64,000 nt of DNA from Stromatinia cepivora (taxonomy: Eukaryota > Ascomycota > Leotiomycetes > Helotiales > Sclerotiniaceae). Position 1 is the stretch's first letter, and each line of letters begins with the position of its first letter. This document shows, one piece after another, positions 33,315 to 45,895 of the stretch. The position numbers and the translations under genes are program-made. The notes below the pieces were generated by a model. That model was not told the DNA's origin and ran no database searches. It saw nothing but the letters and a program-made list of their open reading frames with translations. The stretch is taken from contig RCTD01000002.1 in the NCBI GenBank assembly GCA_014898415.1, forward strand, positions 806,001 to 870,000. Reading direction: 5' to 3'.

Positions 33315-34322
33315 AGTCAACCACCCTAGTTTCCGGCCACCCCTACTTTCCGACCATCATTTTATATCAAAAACCATGATTTTTACCTGTTAATAACTTT
33401 TTAAATAATAAATATAATTGATTCAAATTTTGAATATAGACTCTTTATATAAATATTGAATCATTCTTAAAATTTTATAATTTTAGGTTTTTTTTTGATA
33501 GAAATATTAAAGATTGAATTTTTTATTTTTGATTTGTATATGATTTATATACTGTGAGAATCACAGCAAAGAATCGGTTAATTTCGAATAACAGTAGGTT
33601 TGGGTTTAGAATCAAGACTTTTCATTACTTTCTCTAAATGGTATTGAAGAGTTCCCCTCTATATAGGTGAAAACTCTTCAAACTAGCGTACAATTCGGCC
33701 CGCTTTCGGCTAGCCTTAGTTTCGTAGTTGAGGTTCGTAACATATACAAATTAAAAAAATATCAAAATCTTGAATAACTTTTCAACAAAAATAATTAAAA
33801 ATAAACTATTTTTTTTGGAATCTTTAAACCATATTTTATAAAATAAATTAAATTATTATATATAATAATTTGTTAATAATCTTTTATTGATATTTATATT
33901 TTATTTTATACAAAATTTTATATAGGTAATTTTTCAATTAGTAATAAAACATTATTTATAAATAAAGATTTTTCGAAATTAGATTCATTTTATATAATAT
34001 AATTTCAGGATTTTATTAAAATTTATAGTTTATTTTTAATTATTTTTGTTGAAAAATTATTCAAGATTTTGATGTTTTTTTAATTTGTATATAAATCATA
34101 TACAAATCAAAATTCGAAAATTCAACTTTTAATATCTTGACGAAAAAAATTGTGAAAAATCTGAAATTTTCAGAATTGATTTGAATTCAAATAATAAACT
34201 TTTATTCAAAATTTCATTTAATTATATTCATAAATAAGAAAATTAAAAATGCAAAAAATAATGATTTTTGGTGTGAATGATGGCCGGAAAGTAGGGGTGG
34301 CCGGAAGCTAGGGTGGTTGACT
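33315..34322. mobile_element. Fold-back TIR element with TA target duplication (Tc1/mariner-like or MITE), interrupted by a solo LTR
   Basis: The ends are inverted copies starting AGTCAACCACCCTAG and flanked by TA on both sides (33313-33314 and 34323-34324). The first 46 bases match with two differences; homology then continues, diverged and AT-rich, for about 300 bp on each side, leaving a short centre. Without the solo LTR and its duplicated target, the element is about 813 bp. It encodes nothing. TA duplication points to the Tc1/mariner superfamily (Fot1/pogo in fungi). The AT richness and transitions between the arms suggest RIP. A MITE derived from such an element is an equally good description. 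Confidence 0.85.
33553..33742. mobile_element. Solo LTR inside the fold-back element
   Basis: A 190-bp segment begins TGTGAGAATCACAG and ends TTCGTAACA, with the TG...CA ends of an LTR, flanked by a perfect 5-bp duplication TATAC (33548-33552 and 33743-33747). Its removal restores the left arm of the host element (GATTTATATAC joined to AAATTAAAAAAA), which matches the uninterrupted right arm at about 34077-34112. It is less AT-rich than its surroundings. The full-length parent element is not in the window. Confidence 0.85.
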
Positions 34323-34324
34323 TA

Positions 34325-36603
34325 AGTATCAATACCTCTAAAATATTTAAATATGATTCAAGTATTAGAAAAATCATCGCCATTGGCTAGTATTCAACAT
34401 CGCGGAAATTTTTCAGATATATGGATGGAGTATTAGTGACAACAAAATAGAAGAACGGCAATACACCTTCTCAATCCTCGAGATTATCTACAAATATGTA
34501 TTGAAAAATCGTAGGTTAGTAAGGTGACCCTTCATCTTACAGCTTTTCTTACCGCTGTTGAAGTTATAGTTTTCGATGCTGATATTGTATCAACATGGAA
34601 CAGGAGAACATTAGTGAATATTTGTTTGGTATACATTTGCCCAAAATTAGGAATGATTTGTAGCACTAGACCCCAAACACTGACATTTCCGTGTGGATAA
34701 ATACCCATAGAATAGGTCGTCAATATATATCTTCCCATTAACTTTCTTCGTTAGTGCTAGGAATTAGTTGACGCTTTCCGCCTCGTTTGATGCAGGGCCA
34801 GAACACAACTTCCATAAACACGATAATTATCAGTTGGAACAACATGTAAGTTAGCGACAATGACCGAAGACTTCGAGGACAAAAACTAACCATTATTGCC
34901 GATCAGTTCGAGGAGCTCTGGGCTCAATATTTACCTAGTTTTCTGGCATCTCATACCCTTTCAAATTAGCTTCGGTGGCCATCTTAAATGTGAGTCTCTT
35001 CAGCCATCCCTTGAAAAGATATTCGAATACTGCATACTAACTTTCATCAACTTTACCGAAAATCCTTTTATAGCAATTGTCTTTCCAGAAATATTGGGAT
35101 CATAAACAGGAGTTTCTAAAATATGTCTAATTGAGAAGCTAATCCAAATTGAGTATCTCCTGGAGACTAGAGTCTAATTATGCTGTAAGCCGTTCTGCAA
35201 AGCAGTAATTCCCTATTGTGAGGGCTTGCGAAAGCCTTGGTCATAACGACCTATATGAGCTTTCAGATATAGTAGGGACCGTTAATGTATACCTCATGAG
35301 ACTATAAAATCCTGACCCCATAACCCTCAGACTCCTCGCAACCATTATAATAATCAAACTAACGATTTATGCTTCCCGCACAGCTTTTTCGCTTTTTTGA
35401 AAAAGACTTTTGGCTGTAATTTTGCTAGGCCTTGTAGCTGATTTCCCCGAGGCTGGAGATGGGATAATCACTGCACGTTTATGACAGTGAGATGAAAATA
35501 TCAATAGCGATGATGAGATAGTATTAGCACTAAAGAACTTTCAAGTGATTTCTTTCTTTTTCTTGCTCACACGCTGTATTTTGATATATTGTTATTCATG
35601 GTCGGAGTATGTGAAGAATACATGGATTAGATGAGCCCAAGCGATTTAGACTTGGCTCCTGGTTCACAATAAGAATGAAAACTCGTACGCATTGTTCTCA
35701 CTGCGTCGTGAAACTATTTCTACACGCAAACAACTTCCTCGCTGGCATCATCACAATAAATGTGGGGCTCTTTCCGCCAATCTTCGTCACTCCTCGCTTG
35801 ACAACCTCCCTCAATATAATTAATACTCGACTAAAGCACAAAAGCACAACCCTTCAGCTTCGGACTTTTCCTCGTCTGATAAATCAGGCCATCATCCTCT
35901 GGCTGTGAGAACTCATTCCAAAAGCATGCATGTGTCTATAATCCAGGAAACTATTCCTCCAAGTGTGGAGATTTTCGCTTTTTGTGTTGTTTTATTTTTG
36001 GTAGGGGTCGTTGTATGCGCTTTTCCCTCAAGCGAAGAGAGCTTCCTAGAAGTGTACATAATTCATATCAACCGGGTCAAAAGAACTGGGGATCAAGATT
36101 ATGCCCATCACTTGACGTGTGTGTATGATCTACGTAGTCGTACTAATTTGTTTGCTGTTCCGGCACACAAATAGAGACGAATCCATACGACACCCCAATT
36201 AAACATCAGAGAAAGTTATAAGATGAAATATTTATGCTTCCATCTTTTAAAAAAGATAATGAGAACATAACAGTCTGAAATATATAAGGAGAAGAGGCTT
36301 TTGAATGTCAAACCCTTGCTAAAGTGGGCAATGATGTCCTACCTCGACAGTGGCGGTTTATCCTCTGCAACTCAACCATCACAATTAGAAACGATGGTTA
36401 GAAAAAAATTGATGAATGAGAAACATATATCTTCTTGAACATCAGGAATCAATCACCCCACAGAGACTCAATTTCTAGCTTAAGACATCAGCTTTCAACT
36501 TCATTACTTCGTGTTGAAGTCGTTCAGATGCGTATAATAGTACTTATACACTAAGAAACATGACTCATCGGCAAGTCCATGAGCAAGCTTCCTTTTCCAC
36601 TAA
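34325..36603. other. Non-coding region left of the transposon nest
   Basis: No gene, RNA or repeat is recognised in these 2.3 kb. Frames at 34896, 35675 and 35905 lack family signal. Confidence 0.4.
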
Positions 36604-37835
36604 AATAGTCGGCTCTCATAAGCGGCCGACTAGTTCCTAATCGAGGAAAGCAAGTGTCCCCCTAGTATAATATATGAATAATATAATCAATTTTCGAATT
36701 AATATAATAATTTTTTATATTATTGATTCCAATTCGATAATACGAATCTAACAATGAAAATTTTATTATATTAGCTTGAAAATTCATAGTTATATATCAA
36801 AAATAAGATTTTTAATAGCAATTGTTACGTATACGTATAACATAATCGATTCGAGCCTTAATCGAAATGCAGCATTCCCTGAATAGGCTAAGTGAGCTTT
36901 CGGCCTGTATATATATAGTTATATAGTTCTATTTTTCGATTTGTAGCTTTTAATTCTAAAAGATATTCAAGTTATTCGATTGTTGTGTTACATTATTAAA
37001 AGTTTCTCGAGATAAGAAATCGAGTAATATATATATATACTCAAGTTTATATATATTCTGTAAGTTCTAGGTATATATTTATATTTCTATTTGTATATAT
37101 ATATTTATAATATAATTTGTGAAATTGTTTTTCTTTTATTAAAACCCTTTTTGAAAGAATTTTTTGTAATTTTTTGAAGGTATTTATATTTGGATGGTGT
37201 TTTTTCGATTTTATTTCATTTCTTAATAATAGAATCAATCAACTTTGCAATCAGCGAATTACAAATCGAAATGATACAATAATGTGAAGAGATTGCTTTT
37301 CTATACTTTTTATTTCTAATTCGATCAAATCCTATTCCAAAACCTTATCTTCCCGATTCGGAAAAGTTCAATAGAAATATATAAAAGTTCGATATTTGGT
37401 TTCCTTTAATCAAAGTTAAACTTTAAGTAAATGATATTGCAATCAACAATTCTATTGTTCAATTTTATTATATTTACTTTAACTTTGAATCTCAAATTCA
37501 AACTATAATATTGCTACAATTTTTATTCATCGATCAGATTACTCCCTTTGATTATAATACAATCCTTGATCAATTTTTTAAAGTTTATAATAATCCTAAC
37601 AAGGTTCAAAAAACTAAAGATCGTTTTTATATTCTAAAACAAAGTATTGATTCGTTATATATCTATATTGCAAAATTCGAAAGGATTTTATATGAAATTC
37701 ATGATTAAAATTGATTTGATTCGAATAAGATATCGATCTTCTGTAATGGGTTCAATTCAATTTTATACAATCGATTTGCTCAGCAATTTAGCTTACCCTG
37801 TTTCTATTCTGAATTCGTATAAGTTATGCAACAAT

Positions 37836-40800
37836 TGTGACGAACCCAACGAGCGTTTAGAGATCAACCTTAGAATTAAAAGCTACAGAGCTAAAGAGAG
37901 TGTCACGAGATACACGTGATCGCGTCCGATCGGGCTAGTACAATACTAAGCTCCGAGCCGATCATATATATAGCTTTATAGCACACTCTCTTTAGCTTTG
38001 TAGCTTTTAATTCTAAGATTGATCTTTAAACGTTCATTGGGTTCGTCATATTATTAAAAGCTCTTTTAGATAAGAAATGGAATAATATTTGTATATGTTT
38101 ATATACACTTCGTTTGCTCTTGTTTAGGCATATCGTTTATGTTTTTTCACTTGTATATGGATCTTCTTGATATTATTCGAAGGTATTATCTTTTTTCTTA
38201 TTTTTAATTTCTAAGTTATGGATTACGATTCGATAAATCTTGCGATTACAGAACTTCGTGACGAAGTGACTCGTCAGTGGGATGAAATCTCGTTCTTACG
38301 CTCCCTGATTCTCGAATACATTCCTGCTGCTCATACTCCTTCTCGTCCGAAACCCTCTCTCCCTGATCCTACCTCAGCTATCTTCTCTTGATCAAAACAT
38401 TCCCTTAGATCATACAACGATTCTGGATCAACTCATATGCATTTACAACAATCCGAATAAAGTCCAAGAGGCTGAAGACAAGCTATTCATTTTCAAACAA
38501 GGAACCGATTCTTTATATATTTATATTGCAAAATTCGAAAGAACCCTTTACAAAGCTAAAGGTCAGAATTGATCCGATTCGAATAAAATCTCAACCTTTT
38601 GTAATGGATTCAATATTACTTTTAGAAATTGTCTTTCTCAATAACTTTCTTTTTTTTATTTCTATTTTAATTTTGTTTAGGTTATATAATAACTAGTTGT
38701 TTGTATAGTGAATAGATTCTCCATATTATTTTATTTTAATGAGTTTAGAGCCCTATATATATTACAGAATCTATTCCATTTTCAAAACCACAATCCAATG
38801 AATATTAGCAATTTTAATATTATTGATATCCTTAGCCCTTTTAATGCTTAATCGGATAAATCTGATTATATTTTGATTCTATTCTGTATACAAATGCCCG
38901 AGTTTTCCTCTTCTGAAAGAATTCTTTTGCGTAAACAAAATAAATATATATAATATAAAAATACCTTTCATTAAATACGAATATATCTACTAAACCTATA
39001 TCAAGGAATCCGAAATCGATAAGAATCTGTTCCGATTATTATATTGATTACTGAATCCGAAAGCGACGATGATGAAGATCTAAAAGAGATGATCAATAAC
39101 CGATATTTTGAAGATCGCTTAAAGGAAGCATATAGTACAATGGATATATATTCGTTGATTATGATATAATTTGCGCATCAGGAATTTTTATCAAAAAAAG
39201 ATTAGTGATCATTTTGTATTTAAATTATTTGTTTAAAATAAATTTGAGGCGAATTCTTCAGAAGAAGGGGGTAATGTCACAAGATACACATGATCGTATC
39301 CGATCAGGCTAGTACAATATTAAACTCCAAGCCGATCATATATATAGTTTTGTAGTATATTCTCTTTAGCTCTGTAGCTTTTAATTCTAAGGTTGATCTC
39401 TAAACGCTCGTTGGGTTCGTCACAGAGAGTATACTACGAAGCTATATATATGATCGGTTTGGAGCTTAGTACTGTATTAGCCCGATCGAATGCAATCATA
39501 TGTATCTCATGATACTACCCCCCTCTTTTGAAAAGTTCGCCTTGAATTCATTTTAAATGAATAATTTAAATATAAAATGATTATTAATCTTTTTTTAATA
39601 AAAATACCTAATATACGAATTGTATTATAGCCAACAAATATGTATCCACTATACTATATATTTTCTTCAAGCGATCTTCAAAATATCGGTTATTGATTAT
39701 TTCTTCTAGATCCTCATTATCATTGTTTTTGGATTCAATAATCAATATAATAATCGGAATAGATTTTTATCGATCTCGGATTCCTTAACATAGGTCTAAT
39801 AAATAAATTTATATCCAATAAAAAATACTTCTATATTGTATATATTTATTTTGTTTATACAAAAAAGTTTTTTCAAAAGAAGAAAACTTGGATATTTATA
39901 TACGGAGTAGAATCAAGATATGATCGGGTTTGTTCGATTAAGTATCAAAAGGGCTAAAAGTATTAATGATATTAAGATTGTTAATGTCTATTGAATCATA
40001 ATTCTGAGAGTAGAATGGATTCTGTAATATATATAGGGCTTTAGATTTACTAGAATAGGATGATATAAGGAATCCATTTGTTATACAAACAGCTAATTGT
40101 TATATAACCTGAATAAAGTTAAAATAGAAATAGAAAAAAGAAAGCTATTGAGAAAGATGATTTTTAAGAATAATATTAAGTCTATTATAAAAGATTGAGA
40201 TTTTATTCGAATCAGGTTAATTTTGATTTTTAGCTTTGTAAAGGGTTCTTTTGAATTTTGTAATATAGGTATATAAAAAATCGGTTCCTTGTTTAAAGAT
40301 GAATAGTTTATCTTCGATTTCTTGAACTTTATTCGGATTATTGTAAACATATATAAGTTGATCCAGGATCGTTATATAATCTAAGGGAATGTTTTAATTA
40401 AGAAAAGAAAACTGAGATAGTATTATAGTTTGTATATGAGATTCGAGATTGAGATAAACATAGTAAAATTAAGCTGTAGAATCGCCGATCACAGTGTCAT
40501 CTATTTATAGTTTCATTCGAATCGAGGGAAGCCAGGTATCGAACTTTTGAAAGCTATTATTGAACTTTTCAGGATCAGGAAAAAAGGGTTTCGGATGAAA
40601 AGGAGTATGAGCAGTAGAAGTGTGTTTGAGAATCAGGGAGCGTAAAAACGAGATTTCATTTCGTTGACGAATCATTTTGCTACAAAGTTCTGTAATCATG
40701 AGGTTTATCGAATTGTAATTTATAATTTAGAAATTAAAGATAAAAAAAAAGATAATATCTTTGAATAATATTAAGAAGATTTATATGCAAGCGAAAGAAT

Positions 40801-41040
40801 ATAAACGATATATTTAGACAGGAATAAGCAGAGTGTATATAAGTATGTATAGATATTATTCCATTTTTTATTTGGAAGAGCTTTTAATAATATGATGAAT
40901 CTAATGAGCGTTTAGAAATCAATTTTAGAATTAAAAGCTACAGAGTTAAAGAGAATGTGCTACGAAGCTATATATATGATCGGCTCGGAGCTTAGTACCG
41001 TACTAGCCCGATCGGACGCGATCACGTGTATCTCGTGACA
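37836..41040 (-). mobile_element. LTR retrotransposon B, gag-only, inserted in the gag of C
   Basis: Runs on the minus strand. Its 5' LTR is 40891-41040; its 3' LTR is split as 37836-37900 plus 39430-39514, 150 bp in total. The target duplication is ACAAT (37831-37835 and 41041-41045). A polypurine tract (minus strand AAAAGAGGGGGG) lies just inside the 3' LTR at 39515-39535. The interior (39515-40890) has gag traces on the minus strand, such as ELCSKMIRQRNEISFLRSLI and PDPEKFNNSFQKFDTWLPSI (40510-40690). No pol gene is present. It belongs to the same LTR family as element A. Confidence 0.88.
37901..39424 (+). mobile_element. LTR retrotransposon A, gag-only, inserted in the 3' LTR of B
   Basis: Two 150-bp LTRs, 37901-38050 and 39275-39424, begin TGTCACGAGATACACGTGAT and end GGGTTCGTCA(C/T)A. 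The target duplication is GAGAG (37896-37900 and 39425-39429), which lies inside B's LTR. A purine tract AGAAGAAGGGGG sits just before the right LTR. The interior (1224 bp) starts a gag frame at 38218 (MDYDSINLAITELRDE). That frame breaks where a deletion joins the N-terminal part to the NNPNKVQEAEDKLFIFKQ part (38450-38505). No pol. This is the youngest layer of the nest. Confidence 0.9.
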
Positions 41041-41936
41041 ACAATTAGTTGTTTGTTCAATCAATGATTTCATTCCTAATAAAGTTACTAGCTTCATTCT
41101 CTATATATTGCAATACTTTAGTTCTTATTCTCAAAATCGTTTCAATCTAATGAATGTATTTGGTATCAATTATATTCTAAGTATATTCGATTCCAATCTT
41201 ATCCTAGTGTTATTATTAAAGGTATTCTTTTGGCTTCAACAATTGAAAGTTTCCGAATTCATTTTATAAAAGCGAATTCGCTTTTGTAAAGAGAATAGAT
41301 GTATAAGATATAGGTTTTTATATTATTGGATTTGTATTTGCTATTTGGATTTATATAATAGAATATGTAATTTATTTGATCCAATTAATCGTTTTATATT
41401 AGCTACTTTGAACGATAATAATATAGATTCAGAATAGAATAAAGAAAAAATGAAAAAGGAATTAAAGAATTTAATGTATTTGGAAAACGTAATCGATGAA
41501 TATACTTTTTCTAATCGAATAAAGGAAGCAACAGATGCTATTGAATTTATATATTTGATTGAATTGATAAATAAAATTAATAATTCGTAGTTATAATTGT
41601 TTTCGGGTTCTTTTATATCATTTGTTTAAAATGCTTAGGACGAACTTTTATATAGGGAAGGGTAGTATTATATATATATATAATGTAATTGATTCGAGCT
41701 TTAATCGGAATACAGCATTTCTTGAATAGACTAAGTGAGTTTTCGACCTGTGTATATATAATCATGTAGTTTTACCTTTTGATTTATAGCTTTTAATTCT
41801 AAGAGATACTCAAGTTATTCGGCCGTTGTGTCACAGCAATTTGGGTTTTTAATGTATTTTACACCAATCTTATACTAGGGGGACACTTGCTTTCCTCGAC
41901 TAGGAACTAGTCGGCCGCTTATGAGAGCCGACTATT

Positions 41937-44213
41937 ACTATAAAAGAAACTATTAGAACTTTTATTAATTAATTATATGATGAAAACCAGATTCGGTATG
42001 AGATAGGTGGGAAAGTAATATAAGTGAAAAAATCTCCTTCAAATATCGTGAGACTAAAATCATCGAAGATAAAGATACAGAAGTACTAAATTTCTACTTC
42101 TTCCTGAATTTGATAGTAATCATTGAGTATTGATGGCTATAAGCTTTTAACGATAGCTAAATCTATAACCAACAAATAATACTCCAAGTTGATCATGTTT
42201 CTTGTGGTATTTGAAACTCTGTCCCAACTCTCTCGGGCCTATATAGACAAGTCAAACAACCATTACTCTCAGCCATGCAAAAAAACGAAGCGTTTACTAC
42301 TAATTGATTTGTGGGCTACAAAATAGTAGATGGAATGTATTTATACACCTCCGAGCGCCGAGAAAGTGTGAAAGAGCAACCTTATCATCTAAACCCAGGA
42401 CTGACTAACTGAGCAGCAGCAAGTATCACCTACACAGGGCTCCTCATCCATTCACAGAGCTCAGCTATAAAAACTACATTCTACAAACAACTACAAAAAC
42501 TCACATAGAGAAGCAACAGTTTGCCAAATCCGAGAGTATGTATGACAAGCTACCGAAAAAAAATGCTAAAAAATTCTCGTCTGATGGAATCAGGCGAATC
42601 TTTATATTGAGATTTCTATTTTACATCTTCCTTTACTCCCCTACTTTCCTTCACAAATAATCACCAGAGACAACAATTAAAAATTATATTATCATCTCAC
42701 CAAAGATGACAACAGCAAATAAGTAACAACAACTACTTAATTTTCCTTACCAAACACCCACATAAAACCACATCCACAAGTATTCAAAGAAATCAGATTC
42801 AACAATATCCCCCCCCCCCCCCCCAAAAAAACCCCCCAAAAGCTCCCACGCAACCTCCCTATATCAAAAGCTTATACATTTTCACAATTTAACTATTCGC
42901 AAGAAAAGGGTTGAAAAGAACTCACAACTTATATATGCAGGAAATACCCCCCTCCCCCCCATGTACAATAAATACTTTTTCCAACATGAATATTACGTTA
43001 GGAATTTGATGGAAGAACTCAAACTTCGTATTCGCTACAAAAATTGTATTATTTCCGTAAATAAATAGTTCCTTCTCAAATCTATATCCAACTTCATTCC
43101 ACGCACTTAATTACCTTACTATTCTGCAACTCATCTCAGGAAAACTGAATTTATCTTGAACATCTCCATATCATAATCCAAGACTAATTCCCATCTAATA
43201 TGAATCCAAATCCAACCTTTTGTATTCTTTAACTGAATTTCACCTTTCTCATCTCATAAATGATTTTGTATTTATATAACTGACAATGAAAATAAAAATG
43301 ACAGAGATACAACCTACGACAACAGAACAAGATAGATGATGAAAATCAAAACATAGGATGGGCGCTTACATCACATACTACTCATAACATGGCAAGATAG
43401 AGAACCCGTAATCACATCACCCAAACACGCACGCATAGACAGAACCAATAATTTGAAGAACGCTAAAATCTCATATCATTCCATCACTCGTTGATTGCAT
43501 AAAATCATGAGTGAGTCCAACCAAACAACACCATGCCCAAGGACCACCATCTTTCTATGCCATGCCACTTCTCACTACTCCTCACGCCAGCCATCTTAAA
43601 CTGAGTTCTACTCCCAGAGCGACCCACACATTACGAATACAAAATACACCATCCACCCAGCGCACACATCTATTGTCCATCACCCACCCACCTATCCATC
43701 TCGTGTGCCCATAAACAGCCATTGCGTAACCTGCAAGGGCAAAGAAAAGTAGAGTTTCCTTTCCGTCTCCAATTTGAGACATACCAAAACAAATAACGCC
43801 GGTGTAAAATGATTCCGTTTCCGTGTCGACATCAGAGTAGAAGGGGGCAATGTTAGTCATCGCAAACAAGGAACTATCCACAGTAAAGGAAAATAAATCA
43901 AATGTGTGCATGTAATATCTATGGGCAATCTCCACTCTCCGCCATCTATCTTAACCTTCTTGATGCGGTATAAAATGAGCCCTGACCAAGTAGACATTTT
44001 TAATTGCCTGAACCTCGTCCTGGCCACCTTTTGATCTTGTATGTACTTAGCCACTGTTGAGTGGCTAGTCTCTTTACGCGCGTATATTATGGCATATCCC
44101 GTACTGGTTAATATATTGCGTTCATAGTTTGGATTTCTGCTTCGAATGTATAGGACTTTTCCCCCAGAGCAATCTTCTCGTCTATATTTGCTTGAACATT
44201 TCTTGGCGGTTCA
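41937..44213. other. Non-coding region with homopolymer runs
   Basis: No gene recognised. A C16-A7-C6 tract lies at 42809-42837 and a second C-rich run near 42945-42960. A minus frame at 43582-43935 is open but has no family signal. The right end is the 3' flank of the phosphatase gene. Confidence 0.4.
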
Positions 44214-45895
44214 TTATACACTCTGTGGAGCAAAACCTCCGATTGGTGGAGGACTGTTGACCATACTATTCCGCTTGTTACGGCTCTTTTTCATCTGGCT
44301 CTTCAAGGCGTTGGAGTCCAACGGTTTCAGTAGTTCAAAGCTGCACAATAGCTCTGTTGAAACACTCATAACAGCTCCATAATTGTCAAACTCGCCACAA
44401 TAGTTTGGCGCAGAAAATACCGTAACAAGGATTCGATCTTCAAAAAATTCGTAACCGTCTTCAACAACCATGTGTGCCCGACAGACCAAGTCAAAATCAT
44501 GCCTTGCTAGGAACTCCGAAATGACCTTCTTACCAAACGAATAGCTAACGCCTCTCTCGCTAGTTTCCCAATCATTTTCCTGATCTGCAGGATCAGACCA
44601 CAAGAGGTCATTAAGTAATCCAAAATCAGGAACATCTGTTGGTCGAGCAATATGTCTGATGTCATCCATATGGCTGAGAGCGGGGGATAAGCCGCCGTGA
44701 ACACAAAAGATCTTCCCTGCGACGATTGCGGCGATAGGTAACTGCCACAGGAGTTAGTCAAAAAAATCATACTTTACGAAACTCGACTACATACACAATT
44801 GAAGACATCCACAAACGTCTTCCATACCTTGACATTAGCTCTTCGTTTACACTCATCATAAAATCCATAGACTCTAGTAACGTTCGCACATTCGTGGTTA
44901 CCTCTTAGCAGAAAGAAGTTCTCTGGGTATTTAATCTTGTAGCACATGAGCAATAGAATTGTCTCAAGAGATTGCTTGCCTCGATCGACATAATCACCCA
45001 AAAATAAGAAGTTTGACGAGGGAGGAAACCCACACATTTCAAACATGCGTATGAGGTCCGAGTATTGCCCATGAATATCACCTACAATCTTGACTGGGGC
45101 TTCCAATTCGACTAGTGGTGGTTGCTCTAACAAGATCTCTCTCACTCGAAGGCAAATTGAGTTGATTTCTGCACTTTTGAGACAAACTCCCTTGGTGCTT
45201 TTTCCCTGGTATCCTGCATCCAAGAGTCGCGAAATATAGTCGTCGAGTTCTTTATCTTTCAGTGTGCCCATGGAGATTTGTCCGGATGATGATGTTGAGA
45301 GTGCTGCATCATTAGCTCCATTCATTGGAGCAGCCAGTAAGGTTTTTTGGTCAACAGGATTAATCTCATTTGCCCTCTTGACCAATATAGATTGCCCAGC
45401 TCGCCCTCCAACTGCATGAGGATTGACTGTGCCGGAGGGAGGTTGGTCGGAAACATGATCAACTTCACCACTGCGCTGTGCAGCTCCAACATCGTGATGT
45501 CCGGATTTTACGGAAGGAGACTGCACGGGTGAAGGGGGAGGCTTGAGATCATCGACTGGCGAAGGAAGATCTTCCGAGGAATCGTGAGGTGTTCTGGGTG
45601 AGGCTGGTACAGATGATGACCTGCCTGATTTAGAGCCTTTCCCCGATTTGATGGACCCAACGTCGGATTTGTCGTTTGCATCTCCAATAGTACCTATTCC
45701 TGCAATTGAATTTCTTGGGCTGTCCTTGGAACCTGGTATTTTTGATCGAAGGGCGCCTCTGAATGATTTATTAGATTCCTTGGTATCCGCTTTGCTGAAC
45801 GAAGGATAAGATGATAAATTATCCGCTAAAGACGTTTGGGATGCACTATTCCTCGGCGTTGCGGACCCTGAACCTTTGGAAGGTTGGTTTCCCAT
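44214..45895 (-). CDS. PPZ1: Serine/threonine protein phosphatase PPZ1 (PP1-like)
   Basis: PP1-type phosphatase that in yeasts controls potassium and sodium homeostasis and cell-wall integrity and is held in check by Hal3. Two exons, 45895-44795 and 44741-44214, separated by a 53-bp intron with branch site GACTAAC, give 542 residues. Residues 1-7 (MGNQPSK) form an N-myristoylation signal. The first 220 residues are Ser/Pro/Lys-rich and disordered, the hallmark of the PPZ subfamily. The catalytic domain has GDIHGQ (about 272), [16 protein letters not shown], then after the intron [31 protein letters not shown] and [11 protein letters not shown]. All metal ligands appear present. The second-best reading is a PP1 isoform, but the N-terminal extension argues against it. 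Confidence 0.95.

Larger units (their letters stand above)
36823..41835 (+). mobile_element. LTR retrotransposon C, gag-only, inserted in element D
   Basis: Two 170-bp LTRs, 36823-36992 and 41666-41835, run TGTTACGTATACG...TTGTGTTACA on the left and a transition-mutated copy on the right. The target duplication is GCAAT (36818-36822 and 41836-41840). A purine tract GGGAAGGGTAG precedes the right LTR. The interior, once element B is removed, is about 1.46 kb and keeps gag-like traces, for example NNPNKVQKTKDRFYILKQ (37588-37641) and YIYIAKFERILYE. No reverse transcriptase, protease or integrase motif is seen, so it is non-autonomous or deleted. Orientation is from the purine tract and gag direction. 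Confidence 0.88.
36604..41936. mobile_element. TIR element D (about 0.3 kb) split by nested retrotransposons
   Basis: A 67-bp terminal inverted repeat lies at 36604-36670 and 41870-41936; the two copies differ at one base. It begins AATAGTCGGCTCTCATAAGC. With element C and its duplicated target removed, element D is about 315 bp, AT-rich in the middle and non-coding, so a MITE. The flanks share ACTA (36599-36602 and 41937-41940), but with one base of slack against the TIR ends, so the target duplication and superfamily are unresolved. D is the outermost and therefore oldest layer of a four-level nest. Confidence 0.85.

Noticed and set aside
39275..39514. Apparent large palindrome resembling a hairpin or CRISPR-like repeat unit
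   Set aside because: It is explained fully by two LTRs of the same family lying in opposite orientation after A inserted into B.
36604..41936. Whole 5.3-kb TIR-bounded segment as one large DNA transposon or a Starship-like cargo element
   Set aside because: No transposase or tyrosine recombinase is seen, and the interior resolves completely into nested LTR elements inserted in a MITE of about 0.3 kb.
43582..43935. Minus-strand open frame of 117 codons
   Set aside because: No domain; it lies in the 3' flank of PPZ1 and its composition looks random.
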